Notes under the pieces: model-generated
Seen by the model: the letters and a program-made list of their open reading frames with translations, nothing else
Databases searched by the model: none
Told to the model about the DNA's origin: nothing
Made by a program: the position numbers and the translations under genes
Source of the DNA: Alicyclobacillus hesperidum
GTDB lineage: Bacteria; Bacillota; Bacilli; Alicyclobacillales; Alicyclobacillaceae
Direction: 5' to 3'
Length of the DNA stretch: 64,000 bases
NCBI RefSeq assembly: GCF_900107035.1
Contig: NZ_FNOJ01000002.1
Span: forward strand, 62,001 to 126,000
In this document: positions 24,536 through 33,681 of the stretch, piece by piece
Position numbering within the stretch: position 1 is the first letter of the stretch
How the letters are laid out: each line of letters opens with the position of its first letter

Positions 24536-25762
24536 TTATTCCGCCCGCTTTGCTTCGCGCTCGCGACGGCGTGCATTGGTCAAAAGCGCTTCGGCAATCG
24601 TCATCTTCTGCATTTCGATGGTACCTTCCTCAAACCAGAGCGAACGCGCGTCGCGATACAGCCGTTCTACCGGGCTGGTCACCGCGTAGCCAATCCCACC
24701 AAACAGGCTGAGCGCGCCGTCCGTGACATCGCCGACCATGCGAATCGCATTTGCCTTGGCAATCGAGGCTTCCAGCGCGATGTCCTGGCCGAGATCGTAC
24801 TTATAAGCGACGTCAAGGCACAACAGGCGCGCCGCCTGGATGGCAATCTGCATTTCTGCCAGGCGCATCTGCACGGCCTGACGGCTTGCCAGGGCCTTGC
24901 CGAACGTCGTGCGCTGGCGCACGAACTCGAGCGTCCTATCCAGCGATTCTTGGGCAAGGCCGACCGCACTTTGCGCAATGCAACCTCGGCTCTGATCCAG
25001 AAACCCGCGCACAGCCACGCCAAATCCTTCGCCGATCTCGCCGAGGATTTCATCCTCGCTGACCTCGCAGTTGTCAAACTCGATGATGGCATGTGAACAT
25101 CCTTTGTCGCCCATCATGTGCGGCATCGGGATCAATTTCATCCCTTTACGACCTTGCGGCACGAGGAATGCAGTCAACCCGCCGCGGCCTGCACCGCCTT
25201 CCATCTTCGCGATTACGGCAAGAACGGCGGCTTCCTCCGCAAACGTGATCAGGTGTTTGCGGCCGTTGAGAACGTACTTGCCATTCTCATAGGTCGCTGT
25301 CGTACGCAGATCGATCCCGGTGCCATTGTCCGGCTCTGTCAACGCGAAGGCGACGAGTGCGCCTTCGTCGACCAACTTTTTCAGCCAGTACTCCTGCTGT
25401 TCGCGCGTACCTTGTCCGACGGTGCGCCAGATGCTGTTGTACGCATGAAACACCATGCGGATGGAACCATGACAATGAGCTATTTCTTCGAGAATCGGAA
25501 AATACAGGCCGAGCGGCAAACCTTCACCGCCGACCCAGGTGGGCTGTGTCAACTTGTGAAAGCCCAGTTCGCGCATCCGCGCCCACAGCTCGGTAGGTAT
25601 CTTTTCGTCGCGTTCGATCTGCGCGCCCCACTCCGCCGCCTCCTCTTGGCGGAACTGGATGACGCGATTGCGAATTTCGTTCGCCCGCTGCACAAGTGCT
25701 TCGTCATACTGCGGCAACTGCGGGCAAATCGCGTCGCGCATGGACGGGTTGAGAATGTTCAT
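24536..25762 (-). CDS. Acyl-CoA dehydrogenase family protein (first copy)
   Basis: A 408-residue flavoprotein of the acyl-CoA dehydrogenase fold. FAD and substrate motifs are clear: FALTEPDNGTGIDLRTTATYENGKYVLNGRKHLITF, then RQRTTFGKALASRQAVQ, LFGGIGYA, and WFEEGTIEMQKM, where the Glu of EGT occupies the catalytic-base position. It may remove or, in reverse, add hydrogens on an acyl thioester. The ligase stop codon (TAG) lies inside its ribosome site, TAGGAGG. A second copy in the same cluster (32518-33681) faces the other way. Confidence 0.9.
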   Translation of the reverse strand: MNILNPSMRDAICPQLPQYDEALVQRANEIRNRVIQFRQEEAAEWGAQIERDEKIPTELWARMRELGFHKLTQPTWVGGEGLPLGLYFPILEEIAHCHGSIRMVFHAYNSIWRTVGQGTREQQEYWLKKLVDEGALVAFALTEPDNGTGIDLRTTATYENGKYVLNGRKHLITFAEEAAVLAVIAKMEGGAGRGGLTAFLVPQGRKGMKLIPMPHMMGDKGCSHAIIEFDNCEVSEDEILGEIGEGFGVAVRGFLDQSRGCIAQSAVGLAQESLDRTLEFVRQRTTFGKALASRQAVQMRLAEMQIAIQAARLLCLDVAYKYDLGQDIALEASIAKANAIRMVGDVTDGALSLFGGIGYAVTSPVERLYRDARSLWFEEGTIEMQKMTIAEALLTNARRREREAKRAE

Positions 25763-25773
25763 GACAAATCCTC

Positions 25774-27432
25774 CTAGCGGCCGTTTGCCTGACCTTCCGC
25801 TTCAAGGCGGAAGCGTTCACGCAAATCTTTCTTTTTGATTTTTCCGGAATGCGTCTGCGGGAACTCCTTCATCAGTTCGAGGCGATCTGGGAACTGGAAT
25901 TTTGCCAACCCCTGTTCCGCCAGAAATTCCCGTAGTTCTTTTAGGGATAACGCCTCGTGCCCTTCGCGCAAAATCACACAGGCAACCGTGTGCTGCCCCA
26001 AGGTTGCATCTGGCGCCCCGACCACGGCGACATTTTCCACCGACGGATGCTTGGAAATGGCATCTTCGACGGTCTTCGGATCGATTTTCGTACCGCCTCG
26101 GTTAATAATGTCGTCAGCGCGGGCGATAAACACATAACGCCCATTTTCATCCTGTCGCAAGACGTCCCCTGAATGGAACCAGCCGTCGGCGTCCCATTGC
26201 TTGTGCGCCGCCGTCGGGTTTTGGTAATAGCCCGCACTAAAGTTCGGCCCACGCGACCACATCTCACCCGGTTCACCCGGTTTGACGTCGTGGCCATCCT
26301 CGTCGACGAGACGAACCTCTGTACCTGGAATGGCGAAGCCGACGGTCGACGACAAAGCCTCAAGCGGATCGTCAGGGCGCGTGGCAGTTGCCAAGAAGCC
26401 TTCTGACCAGCCAAACATACAACCGACCTTGATGCCACTATCGGCCTGTAATTGCGAAAGCACGGCACTTGGTACAGGCGCCCCTGCGTAGATGAACAGC
26501 TTGACACTTGCTGTATCCGTCGTTTTTAGGTTCGGTGCGTTTGCGACGTGAATCACATGCGGTGGCGCACCCACTAAATAAGTCGGGCGATATTCCTCTA
26601 TCCACTTCAGGACGCGTGCCGCGGAGAACCGCTCGAGCAACATGATTCGGCCACCCTTGGCGACAGTCATCATGACGCCCGCAAGCATGCCGGTCTGGTG
26701 ACAAATGGGTGCCAGACAGAGCACCCCTTCCCCGGGATCGTAGCCGAAATTCTTTGCGTAGGCACGCGCCGCCCAAAGGTAGTTGGCGTGATAGTGGACG
26801 ACGCCCTTTGGCGAACCGGTTGTGCCAGATGTAAACACCATAAGAAAAGCATCGAGAGCACCCGGGCGGTTTGCAGCAAGATCTGTTTCGTCCAGATGTT
26901 TCCCAGAATCGCGCAGGCTGGCAAACGTTAGTGCGCCTTCCGGTGCCCGCTCTGGATCTCCTTGGAGGACAATTTCCTTGAGATCAGGCAACTCGGCCTT
27001 GAGGGAAACCGCCATGTCGTACAGAGGCTGGCCACGGAAGTAATCCGCAATGATCCACACCTTGGCGCGCGAAGTTTTAAGGCTCGTCATCAACGCTTGA
27101 CGACCAAGGTCAATTTGCAGTGACACACCAATAGCACCAATGCGTGCGGCAGCGAATACCCCCACTACGTAATCGAGGGCGTTGGGCAATTGCAAGGCCA
27201 CCGTATCGCCCTTGCGAACTCCCATCTCGTACAAGCTTGCGGCGACGGCCTCGATCTCGTTCCAAAGCTGTGCATAGCTCGCTTCGCGTTCCTCGTCGCG
27301 ATGGACAAAGTTCGGATACTGTTGAACATCGTTATAGAACACGTCGACAAACGACTCTTCCGTCCAAAAGCCCTTGTCGATATACAACTGAGCTCGTTCA
27401 CGCGTCAAGGTCCTACCTTCAAAATCAAACAT
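25774..27432 (-). CDS. Acyl-adenylate-forming CoA/ACP ligase (ANL family, first copy)
   Basis: A 552-residue ANL enzyme that should activate a carboxylic acid as acyl-AMP and then load CoA or a carrier protein. Visible motifs are the P-loop FTSGTTGSPKGVVH, GWSEGF (A5 region), GWFHSGD (A7), RADDIINRGGTKIDP (A8) and the C-terminal lysine in HSGKIKKKD (A10). The overall look is that of cyclohexanecarboxyl-CoA or 2,3-dihydroxybenzoyl ligases rather than long-chain fatty acyl ligases. It is followed directly by an acyl-CoA dehydrogenase, and a weak terminator separates it from the ACP gene upstream. Confidence 0.88.
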   Translation of the reverse strand: MFDFEGRTLTRERAQLYIDKGFWTEESFVDVFYNDVQQYPNFVHRDEEREASYAQLWNEIEAVAASLYEMGVRKGDTVALQLPNALDYVVGVFAAARIGAIGVSLQIDLGRQALMTSLKTSRAKVWIIADYFRGQPLYDMAVSLKAELPDLKEIVLQGDPERAPEGALTFASLRDSGKHLDETDLAANRPGALDAFLMVFTSGTTGSPKGVVHYHANYLWAARAYAKNFGYDPGEGVLCLAPICHQTGMLAGVMMTVAKGGRIMLLERFSAARVLKWIEEYRPTYLVGAPPHVIHVANAPNLKTTDTASVKLFIYAGAPVPSAVLSQLQADSGIKVGCMFGWSEGFLATATRPDDPLEALSSTVGFAIPGTEVRLVDEDGHDVKPGEPGEMWSRGPNFSAGYYQNPTAAHKQWDADGWFHSGDVLRQDENGRYVFIARADDIINRGGTKIDPKTVEDAISKHPSVENVAVVGAPDATLGQHTVACVILREGHEALSLKELREFLAEQGLAKFQFPDRLELMKEFPQTHSGKIKKKDLRERFRLEAEGQANGR

Positions 27433-27525
27433 CCGACTACCCCCTCATTCGCATAGTTGTTGAAGTACAACAGATTTGCATGTCGAGACGCGCTGTCGTT
27501 TTGTGCGATCCGCCCTAGCAGGGGA

Positions 27526-27550
27526 AAAGGGCAGCCATTGGCCGCCCTTT
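27526..27550 (-). terminator. Terminator or attenuator after the ACP gene
   Basis: Read leftward, AGGGCGGCC and GGCTGCCCT pair around a short loop and are followed by TTTTCCCC. It lies seven bases after the acp stop and before the ligase, so it could reduce readthrough into the ligase operon. Confidence 0.6.
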
Positions 27551-27557
27551 ATCTGTG

Positions 27558-27815
27558 TCAGTGTGCTAAGCGCCCGCTGATGTATTGAACGACGCCTTCA
27601 ACGGTAGAAAGTTGGCCAAAATCGGCCTCTGGAATTTCGATGTCGAACTCGTCCTCAAACGCGACCGCAAGTTCAGTCAAATCGAGCGAATCGGCACCCA
27701 GGTCATCGACAAACAAGCTGTCCGGCTTGACCTCTGCCGCGTCGACCTGAAGCTGATTGACAACCACTTTGCGCACACGTTCTTCGATCTGTTGCTTATT
27801 CAATGCCTCTGCCAT
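27558..27815 (-). CDS. Acyl carrier protein
   Basis: An 85-residue acidic four-helix carrier. The phosphopantetheine attachment motif is DDLGADSLDLTEL with Ser at residue 43, followed by the recognition helix EDEFDIEIPE. It differs from the usual housekeeping sequence around the DSL motif (LDLTELAVAF rather than LDTVELVMAL) and is not beside fabD or fabG, so it is probably a second, pathway-specific ACP. Neighbours are an adenylate ligase and a FabL-like reductase, both possible partners. Confidence 0.93.
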   Translation of the reverse strand: MAEALNKQQIEERVRKVVVNQLQVDAAEVKPDSLFVDDLGADSLDLTELAVAFEDEFDIEIPEADFGQLSTVEGVVQYISGRLAH

Positions 27816-27888
27816 CTGTCTTCTCCTTTGCTGTTTGCTTTAGGTTGCTTCTATGAACCCAAGGTTTTGGCTACAGCCCTCTACAATC

Positions 27889-28677
27889 TTAAAAACTCTC
27901 AAAACCGCCTGTCAGAAGCGTCAAGCCGCCGTCGACGCGAATCACTTGCCCGGTGATGAAGCGAGACAGGTCACTCGCCAGAAAGACCGCGGTGTCTGCG
28001 ACATCTTCTGGAGTCGCCAAACGACCAAGCGGCGTATGCGCAATGACGTCCTGCCGATACGCATCATAGTTGTCCCCGCCATAAAAACGCGCCGATTCGG
28101 TGTCGACGACACCAGGATTAATGCTGTTGACCGTGATCCCCTTGTCGCCCACTTCCGACGCGAGATATCGCGTCATCGCTTCGAGGGCCGCCTTCGCGGA
28201 CCCCAGCGTCGCGTAGCGCGGCAAGGTGTATGTGCTTCCCATGCTCGACATCGTGATGATGCGCCCGCCGCCCCGTTTCTCCATCAACGGCACACAGCGC
28301 TGAGCAGCGAATACGAAACTGTGGATGATCACCCGATACGTCCTATCAATGTGATAGTCCTTTAGGCTATCAATGGGCTTAAACGCACTGGCTGCCGCAT
28401 TCGCGACGAAGATATCGAGGCCTCCGAAGACGCGCTCGATCTCGTCGAACGCAGCGTTCAATTCTTCCTGACTCTCCATCTCTGCCTTGACGACCAAGGC
28501 CTGACGCCCCAGTTCGCGGACCGCGGCTGCCGTCGCCTCAGCCTGCTCCGGCTCACGCCGATAGTGGATGACCACATCTGCGCCCTCGCGCGCCATCGCG
28601 ATCGCAACAGCCCGTCCAATGCCGCGACTGCTACCGGTCACAAACGCCTTTTTCCCTGCCAACAACACGTATGTCAT
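27889..28677 (-). CDS. SDR enoyl-thioester reductase, FabL/ChcA-like (first copy)
   Basis: A 262-residue short-chain dehydrogenase with TGSSRGIG at residues 14-21 and the active-site pattern Tyr-x6-Lys (YATLGSAK), which is that of FabI/FabL-type enoyl reductases rather than the Tyr-x3-Lys of ketoreductases. The tail FITGQVIRVDGG is also FabL-like. The SDR ChcA, a cyclohexenylcarbonyl-CoA reductase from Streptomyces, is a functional precedent for reducing ring enoyl thioesters. The start could instead be GTG at 28668, better spaced from AAGGAGG. Lies between the ACP and OYE-type reductase genes. Confidence 0.83.
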   Translation of the reverse strand: MTYVLLAGKKAFVTGSSRGIGRAVAIAMAREGADVVIHYRREPEQAEATAAAVRELGRQALVVKAEMESQEELNAAFDEIERVFGGLDIFVANAAASAFKPIDSLKDYHIDRTYRVIIHSFVFAAQRCVPLMEKRGGGRIITMSSMGSTYTLPRYATLGSAKAALEAMTRYLASEVGDKGITVNSINPGVVDTESARFYGGDNYDAYRQDVIAHTPLGRLATPEDVADTAVFLASDLSRFITGQVIRVDGGLTLLTGGFESF

Positions 28678-28719
28678 GCCTCCTTGCGACAAACAGAACG
28701 CCGCTTTCCACAAGCGCTT

Positions 28720-30729
28720 CTACTCGATTCCATACGCCGCCGCAAACGCCTCGCGAATCGCCCGCGCCGCATTGATACCGCGGCTCTCGCGCGCACCACC
28801 GACGACGTGCACGCGCGCCTTCTTCGCCACGTCGTCTAGCCAATCGACACTGGCCGACTCTTGCCCCGTGCAGAGCACGACCTGATCCGCCGGGATGACC
28901 TTATTCTCACCAGCGTGATCGATCACGACGCTGTCCTGGCGAATCTCACACACGGACGCGCTCGTCAACACATCGACGCCAAGGCGCTGCATCTCCTGCT
29001 TGACGACCCAGCGCGTGCTCCGCCCAATTCCGTGTCCATAGCGCTCACTGCGCGCCAGTACCGTGATATGGCGAGCGAGTGAGGCAGGCTCCGCCAGCCT
29101 TTGCGCCCGGAAGAACGACGTCGCCTCAGGCGTCGCATGCCGATGCTCGGCGAGATACGTCGCGACATCGCAGCCGATGCCCCCCGCCCCGATAATCACG
29201 ATGTCGCGCCCCACTTGCACTTGTCCAGTCAAAATCTGCGCGTACGTCACCACGTGCGGCAAGTCTTCGCCGGGGAGGCTTGGCCGTCTCGGCTCGACAC
29301 CAACCGCGACAATCACATCGTCATACGAAGACAACTCGTCCAGCGTAGGCTCTGTTTGCATTGTAACAGTCACGGCAAACCGTTCAAGCATCTCTTCATA
29401 ATAACGGATGGTCTCGTAAAACTCCGCTTTTCCTGGAATCCGGCCCGCCATCCGAAATTGGCCGCCCAATTCGCGATCGCGCTCGTACAACGTCACCGCA
29501 TGGCCGCGCATCGCAGCCGCCACTGCCGCTGCCAATCCGGCCGGACCGCCGCCGACCACGGCGACGCGGCGACGCGCGCCCGCCTTGACGAGCGGCCATT
29601 CCGACTCCTGTCCCGCGCGCGGATTGACCAGGCAACTCACTGGTTGATACGGCTTGACGAGCGTGTGATCCAAGCACGATTGGTTGCAAGCGATACAGAC
29701 GTTGAGCCCTTGCCGATCCCCTATGAGGATCTTGCGCGCAAATTCTGCATCCGCCAACCAAGGGCGTGCGGGCGCGATGAAATCGAGATAGCCGTCGGCC
29801 ACCAATTGATCCGCCACTTCCGGCACGTTGAGCCGATTGGCGCCAAGCACCGGCACCGACACATGCTGGCGAATGCGCCCAGCAACCGCCGCAAATCCTC
29901 CGCGCGGAACCACTTGCTGCACCGTCGGTACGCGCGACTCGTGCCAGCCAATGCCGATGTTTAACGCATCGACCCCGGCTTCCACCAAGGCCTGCGCAAA
30001 CCGAATGGTCTCCTCCTCCGTCGTGCTATCCGGCATCAAATCTGCACCTGACATCCGAAAGATAATGGGATATTCGGCCCCGACCGCGGCGCGAACGGCG
30101 CGCACAACGTCCAGCGGCATGCGCATCCGCCGGTCGAAATCGCCCCCATACTCGTCGTCGCGCACATTGGTAAGGGGCGACAAGAACTGGTTGAGGAGAT
30201 AACCTTCCGATCCCATAATTTCAATGGCGTCAAAGCCGATCCGCTTCGCCGTGCTCGCCGCGTTGGCAAAGCCCAAAATCGTGCGCGCAATATCTTCCGC
30301 CGTCATCGCACGCGGCGTCTCTCTCGTCAAACGCGACGGGATTGCGCTAGGAGCCACAGGTTGCATGCCAATCTCTTCAGAAAACGCATAGCGACCAGCG
30401 TGAAACAATTGTAAGGCAATGCGACCTCCGACCGCATGAACGGCCTCCGGCAACTTGGCGAGCATGTCGATGTGCTCCGGATTCGTGAGCACGTACATCT
30501 CGCCACCACCCTCCGGCAACACCACGGCACCGCCAGTGATGATAAGTGCCGCCATACCTTCTGCGCGATCGCGATAAAATGTGCAAAGCCGCTCGATATA
30601 TTCTGGATTGCGCTCCAGACCCATGTGCATAGAACCCATCAGGATACGATGAGGCAGCGTGAGCGAGCCAATCTGACCGGGCTGACGCAAGGCCTGAAAC
30701 TGGCGCAGTACGTTCTGCGGTGCCACCAT
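28720..30729 (-). CDS. 2,4-dienoyl-CoA reductase-like OYE flavoenzyme (FadH type)
   Basis: A 669-residue multi-domain oxidoreductase. The N-terminal TIM barrel of the Old Yellow Enzyme family (LTLPHRILMGSMHMGLE.., HAGRYA) is followed by a 4Fe-4S cluster site (CIACNQSCLD..SCLVNP) and FAD/NAD(P) Rossmann domains (VAVVGGGPAGLAAAVAA and IVIIGAGGIGCDVATYL). FadH-type enzymes reduce conjugated dienoyl thioesters, a reaction needed if a cyclohexadiene acid is to be saturated. ATG at 30729 is preferred, with GAAGAGG five bases upstream. First gene of the leftward operon from the divergent promoter region. Confidence 0.9.
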   Translation of the reverse strand: MVAPQNVLRQFQALRQPGQIGSLTLPHRILMGSMHMGLERNPEYIERLCTFYRDRAEGMAALIITGGAVVLPEGGGEMYVLTNPEHIDMLAKLPEAVHAVGGRIALQLFHAGRYAFSEEIGMQPVAPSAIPSRLTRETPRAMTAEDIARTILGFANAASTAKRIGFDAIEIMGSEGYLLNQFLSPLTNVRDDEYGGDFDRRMRMPLDVVRAVRAAVGAEYPIIFRMSGADLMPDSTTEEETIRFAQALVEAGVDALNIGIGWHESRVPTVQQVVPRGGFAAVAGRIRQHVSVPVLGANRLNVPEVADQLVADGYLDFIAPARPWLADAEFARKILIGDRQGLNVCIACNQSCLDHTLVKPYQPVSCLVNPRAGQESEWPLVKAGARRRVAVVGGGPAGLAAAVAAAMRGHAVTLYERDRELGGQFRMAGRIPGKAEFYETIRYYEEMLERFAVTVTMQTEPTLDELSSYDDVIVAVGVEPRRPSLPGEDLPHVVTYAQILTGQVQVGRDIVIIGAGGIGCDVATYLAEHRHATPEATSFFRAQRLAEPASLARHITVLARSERYGHGIGRSTRWVVKQEMQRLGVDVLTSASVCEIRQDSVVIDHAGENKVIPADQVVLCTGQESASVDWLDDVAKKARVHVVGGARESRGINAARAIREAFAAAYGIE

Positions 30730-30813
30730 CAACACCTCTTCAACTATGGCTTGCGGCGCAACAACCTGTTACCTGTGCATATTCCCAAGCCATTTTTATA
30801 ATCTGATATTAAC

Positions 30814-30864
30814 ACCTGGTATTGAATTCGTCGACAAGCGTGCTAGAATGTTTTATAACCAGGT
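30814..30864. promoter_or_regulatory. Pair of ACCTGGT/ACCAGGT operator-like sites
   Basis: ACCTGGT (30814-30820) and its inverted copy ACCAGGT (30858-30864) lie 44 bases apart centre to centre in the divergent promoter region. The right-hand site ATAACCAGGTAT is itself a near palindrome and sits just after the rightward -10. A similar element, ATGACCAAGTCAT, follows the -10-like TAGAAT ahead of the ketosynthase gene at 40838-40850. Confidence 0.55.
30822..30849 (+). promoter_or_regulatory. Promoter for the rightward ligase-dehydrogenase-DAHPS operon
   Basis: TTGAAT (30822-30827) and TAGAAT (30844-30849) are spaced by 16 bases, 47 bases before the GTG start of the ligase. The operator-like ACCAGGT lies where transcription would begin. 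Confidence 0.65.
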
Positions 30865-30896
30865 ATGAATTTCGGAATGAAAGGAGCGGCGCCACT

Positions 30897-32495
30897 GTGA
30901 GCGCTCCGCTGTTTCTCGACAAATTTGACATGTTCCGGGCGCAGAGCCCGAATCAATTGGCTGTTATCGATCTCGCTGGCTCATCTCCTATTCAATTGAC
31001 GTATGCCCAATTGGACGAACTCTCTACCCGCGCGGCCATCGGCCTGCTACAGCGCGGTGTGCAACCGGGCGATGCAGTCGCCTATCAGTTGCCAAGCGGT
31101 TGGCCGTTTATTGTCATCACCCTTGGCCTTTGGAAACTTGGTGCCATTCCCTGCCCGCTCTTGCCTTCCTTGCGCGAACGAGAAGTGACGTTCATCATGC
31201 AGTCTTCCGGCAGCCGCCTCCTCATTGTCCCGGACGAATTTCGACGGTTTGCCTATGCGCAGCTTGTGGATAGAATCCGGCCAGAACTGCCCGCGCTGGA
31301 ACACGTGATTGTCATTGCCCAGCAACAGTACGATCCGGCCGCACACGATCTCGGCGGCATCCTGTGGCAAGGCGAGATTTCCGAAGACATGTTGACGGAA
31401 GTGACACGACGGCGCGCGACGGCGACATCCTACTCACAACTGCTTTACACGTCCGGGACGACAGGTGAACCCAAAGGCGTTTTGCACACGCACCAAAGCC
31501 TGTCAAACGCATTGCTCGCGCATACGACGACATTGGGACTGAGCGCGAGCGACCGCATTTGGGTGCCATCGCCGCTTGCTCACCAGACAGGATTTCTCTA
31601 TGGAATGCTCGTTTCCTTCTATATCGGGGGCACGGGCATCTATCAGGCGGTTTGGGACGTCGACACGGCCCGTGCGGCCATCGAAGTGCATGGCGCGACC
31701 TTCGTGCAGGCTGCAATGCCGTTCTTGTCCGATATTACGCGCAGCGCGCAACCGCCAAAGGGTCTGCGCCTGTTTATTGCAACCGGCGCGGCGATTCCTC
31801 GGCAATTGGCGCAAGAAGCCCGCGAAAAGTTGGCTTGCTCCATCGTCGGCGCTTGGGGATCAACGGAAGCCTGTCTCGTCACCGTCGGCCGCCCGGACGA
31901 TCCGCCGGAAAAACTATGGGGTACCGATGGCCGCGCCATCGACGGCATGGAGATCCGCGTCGTCGACGACGAGGGCCATGTTCTCCCAGCAGGGCGAGAA
32001 GGTAACTATCAAATCAAGACGCCGGCGATGTTCGCCACCTACTTGCACCACCATGAGTGGTACGAAGCCGGCTTTACAAAAGACGGATTTTTTGACACTG
32101 GCGATCTCGCCGTGATCGACGAAGATGGTTATTTGAAAATTACCGGACGCAAAAAGGACGTCGTCAATCGCGGTGGTGAGAAGATCCCGGTTGTGGAAAT
32201 CGAGGACTTGCTTTACCAGCATCCTGCCATCGCGGATGCAGCGGTCGTGGCCATGCCGGACGAACGGCTGGGTGAACGTGCGTGTGCATACGTCGTACTG
32301 CAACCTGGCCAAGCGGGTATTGACCTGTCGCAAATCACAGACTTTCTCGGCGAGCGCGGGATGGCCAAGATTTATTGGCCGGAACGAGTCGAGGTCATCG
32401 ACGAAATGCCTCGCACGGCAAGCGGCAAGATCCAAAAATATGTGTTGCGCAATGACATCGCAAACAAGTTGCAGCAGGAACGCACGCGAGCCTAA
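30897..32495 (+). CDS. Acyl-adenylate-forming CoA/ACP ligase (ANL family, second copy)
   Basis: A 532-residue ANL enzyme. Motifs in order: LYTSGTTGEPKGVLHTHQS, GAWGSTE, GFFDTGD, GRKKDVVNRGGEKI and the A10 lysine in TASGKIQKY. It resembles aryl- and alicyclic-acid ligases such as 2,3-dihydroxybenzoate-AMP ligase. GTG at 30897 is chosen because GAAAGGAG lies upstream; earlier in-frame codons overlap the promoter. Having two ligases in one cluster suggests two acids, or one CoA- and one ACP-loading enzyme. First gene of an operon ending with DAHP synthase. Confidence 0.88.
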   Translation: MSAPLFLDKFDMFRAQSPNQLAVIDLAGSSPIQLTYAQLDELSTRAAIGLLQRGVQPGDAVAYQLPSGWPFIVITLGLWKLGAIPCPLLPSLREREVTFIMQSSGSRLLIVPDEFRRFAYAQLVDRIRPELPALEHVIVIAQQQYDPAAHDLGGILWQGEISEDMLTEVTRRRATATSYSQLLYTSGTTGEPKGVLHTHQSLSNALLAHTTTLGLSASDRIWVPSPLAHQTGFLYGMLVSFYIGGTGIYQAVWDVDTARAAIEVHGATFVQAAMPFLSDITRSAQPPKGLRLFIATGAAIPRQLAQEAREKLACSIVGAWGSTEACLVTVGRPDDPPEKLWGTDGRAIDGMEIRVVDDEGHVLPAGREGNYQIKTPAMFATYLHHHEWYEAGFTKDGFFDTGDLAVIDEDGYLKITGRKKDVVNRGGEKIPVVEIEDLLYQHPAIADAAVVAMPDERLGERACAYVVLQPGQAGIDLSQITDFLGERGMAKIYWPERVEVIDEMPRTASGKIQKYVLRNDIANKLQQERTRA

Positions 32496-32517
32496 AGCAA
32501 AGGAAGGGCGACGAACC

Positions 32518-33681
32518 ATGCAGACGCGAACATTGGCCGATTGGATGGCGGACGTCGACGCTTATGTCGCAGGCCCTGCTGCCATGTGGGCGCAAGAGAT
32601 CGAAGCGACGGGCACCGTGCCACAGGCGGTATGGGAAGAGTTGAACGATCGCGGCTACTTACGTCTTACAGCCCCGCGCGATCTCGGTGGCTACGGCCTC
32701 TCCTTTACAGACTATCTGCAGCTACTCGAGAGATTCGCCGCCATGCACGGCTCGATGCGCGTCATCGTGCATGTCACGAATAGCCTGTGGCGGTCGCTCG
32801 CCAGCAAGGCGTCAGCGGAGCAGTTGGAGCGGTTTGTCAAGCCGTTTATCGGCGGTCAACTGCGGGCGACGTTTACGTTGACGGAGCCCAATTCGGGATC
32901 TGGAGCAGACATCAAGACCACCGCCCGCCGCGAAGGCTGTGAATACATCGTCAACGGCGAGAAGTGGATGATCATCTTCAGCGATGTTGCGGATTACTTT
33001 CTCTTGTTCTGCCGACTCGAGGGAACAAGTGGCGGTGAAGGCACGCTGGCACTCATGGTGCCCAAAGATACAGCCGGACTCGAGATAGAATGGATGGCTC
33101 CGGCCATGGGCATCACCGGTACCCAGCACGGCCACTTGCGCCTCGTCAATTGTCGTGTGCCCGTCTCCAATCGGCTAGGTGAAGAAGGCGATGGTCTGGA
33201 AGTGGCGTTTCGCGGTTTTCTGGATCCGTCGCGCACCGCAATCGGCATGACGTGCGTCGGCGCGGCCAAGCGCAGCCTCGAGTTGGCGGCGGAACACGCG
33301 CTCGCGCGCGTGACCTTTGGGCAGCCACTCGCCAAGCGTCAGATCATCCAGATGTGGCTTGCGGAAATGGCGACGGACATCGAGGCAGCGCGCCACCTTG
33401 TCCTCCATGCTGCCCGCAAGTTCGATGCAGGTCAGCCGATCACGGTGGAAGCGAGTATGGCCAAGATGTTTGCCACGGAGATGCTGCAGCGGGTCACCGA
33501 TAAAGCCCTGCAAATCCATGGTGGGCCGGGCTATTTTAAGTCGAGCGAGATCGAACGCTTGTACCGCGATGCGCGGATGCAGCGGTTTGAAGAAGGAACG
33601 TCGGAAATTCAGAAGATGGTGATTGCGCGCGACGTGCTGGACAAGGCGAAGGCGGCGCGTGAAAGGAGAAATCGCGGATGA
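32518..33681 (+). CDS. Acyl-CoA dehydrogenase family protein (second copy)
   Basis: A 387-residue flavoprotein with FTLTEPNSGSGADIKTTARREG, ARVTFGQPLAKRQIIQ, IHGGPGYF and QRFEEGTSEIQKM, keeping the catalytic-region Glu in EGT. It parallels the copy at 24536-25762 and, like it, directly follows a ligase, which suggests duplication of a ligase-dehydrogenase pair. The ribosome site AGGAAGGGCG precedes the ATG. Its stop overlaps the DAHP synthase start (GATGA), coupling the two. Confidence 0.9.
   Translation: MQTRTLADWMADVDAYVAGPAAMWAQEIEATGTVPQAVWEELNDRGYLRLTAPRDLGGYGLSFTDYLQLLERFAAMHGSMRVIVHVTNSLWRSLASKASAEQLERFVKPFIGGQLRATFTLTEPNSGSGADIKTTARREGCEYIVNGEKWMIIFSDVADYFLLFCRLEGTSGGEGTLALMVPKDTAGLEIEWMAPAMGITGTQHGHLRLVNCRVPVSNRLGEEGDGLEVAFRGFLDPSRTAIGMTCVGAAKRSLELAAEHALARVTFGQPLAKRQIIQMWLAEMATDIEAARHLVLHAARKFDAGQPITVEASMAKMFATEMLQRVTDKALQIHGGPGYFKSSEIERLYRDARMQRFEEGTSEIQKMVIARDVLDKAKAARERRNRG

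Noticed and set aside
24104-25096. A 330-codon plus-strand frame antisense to the dehydrogenase genes
   Set aside because: Its composition is that of a complement of codon-biased genes, and it has no start signal or domain.
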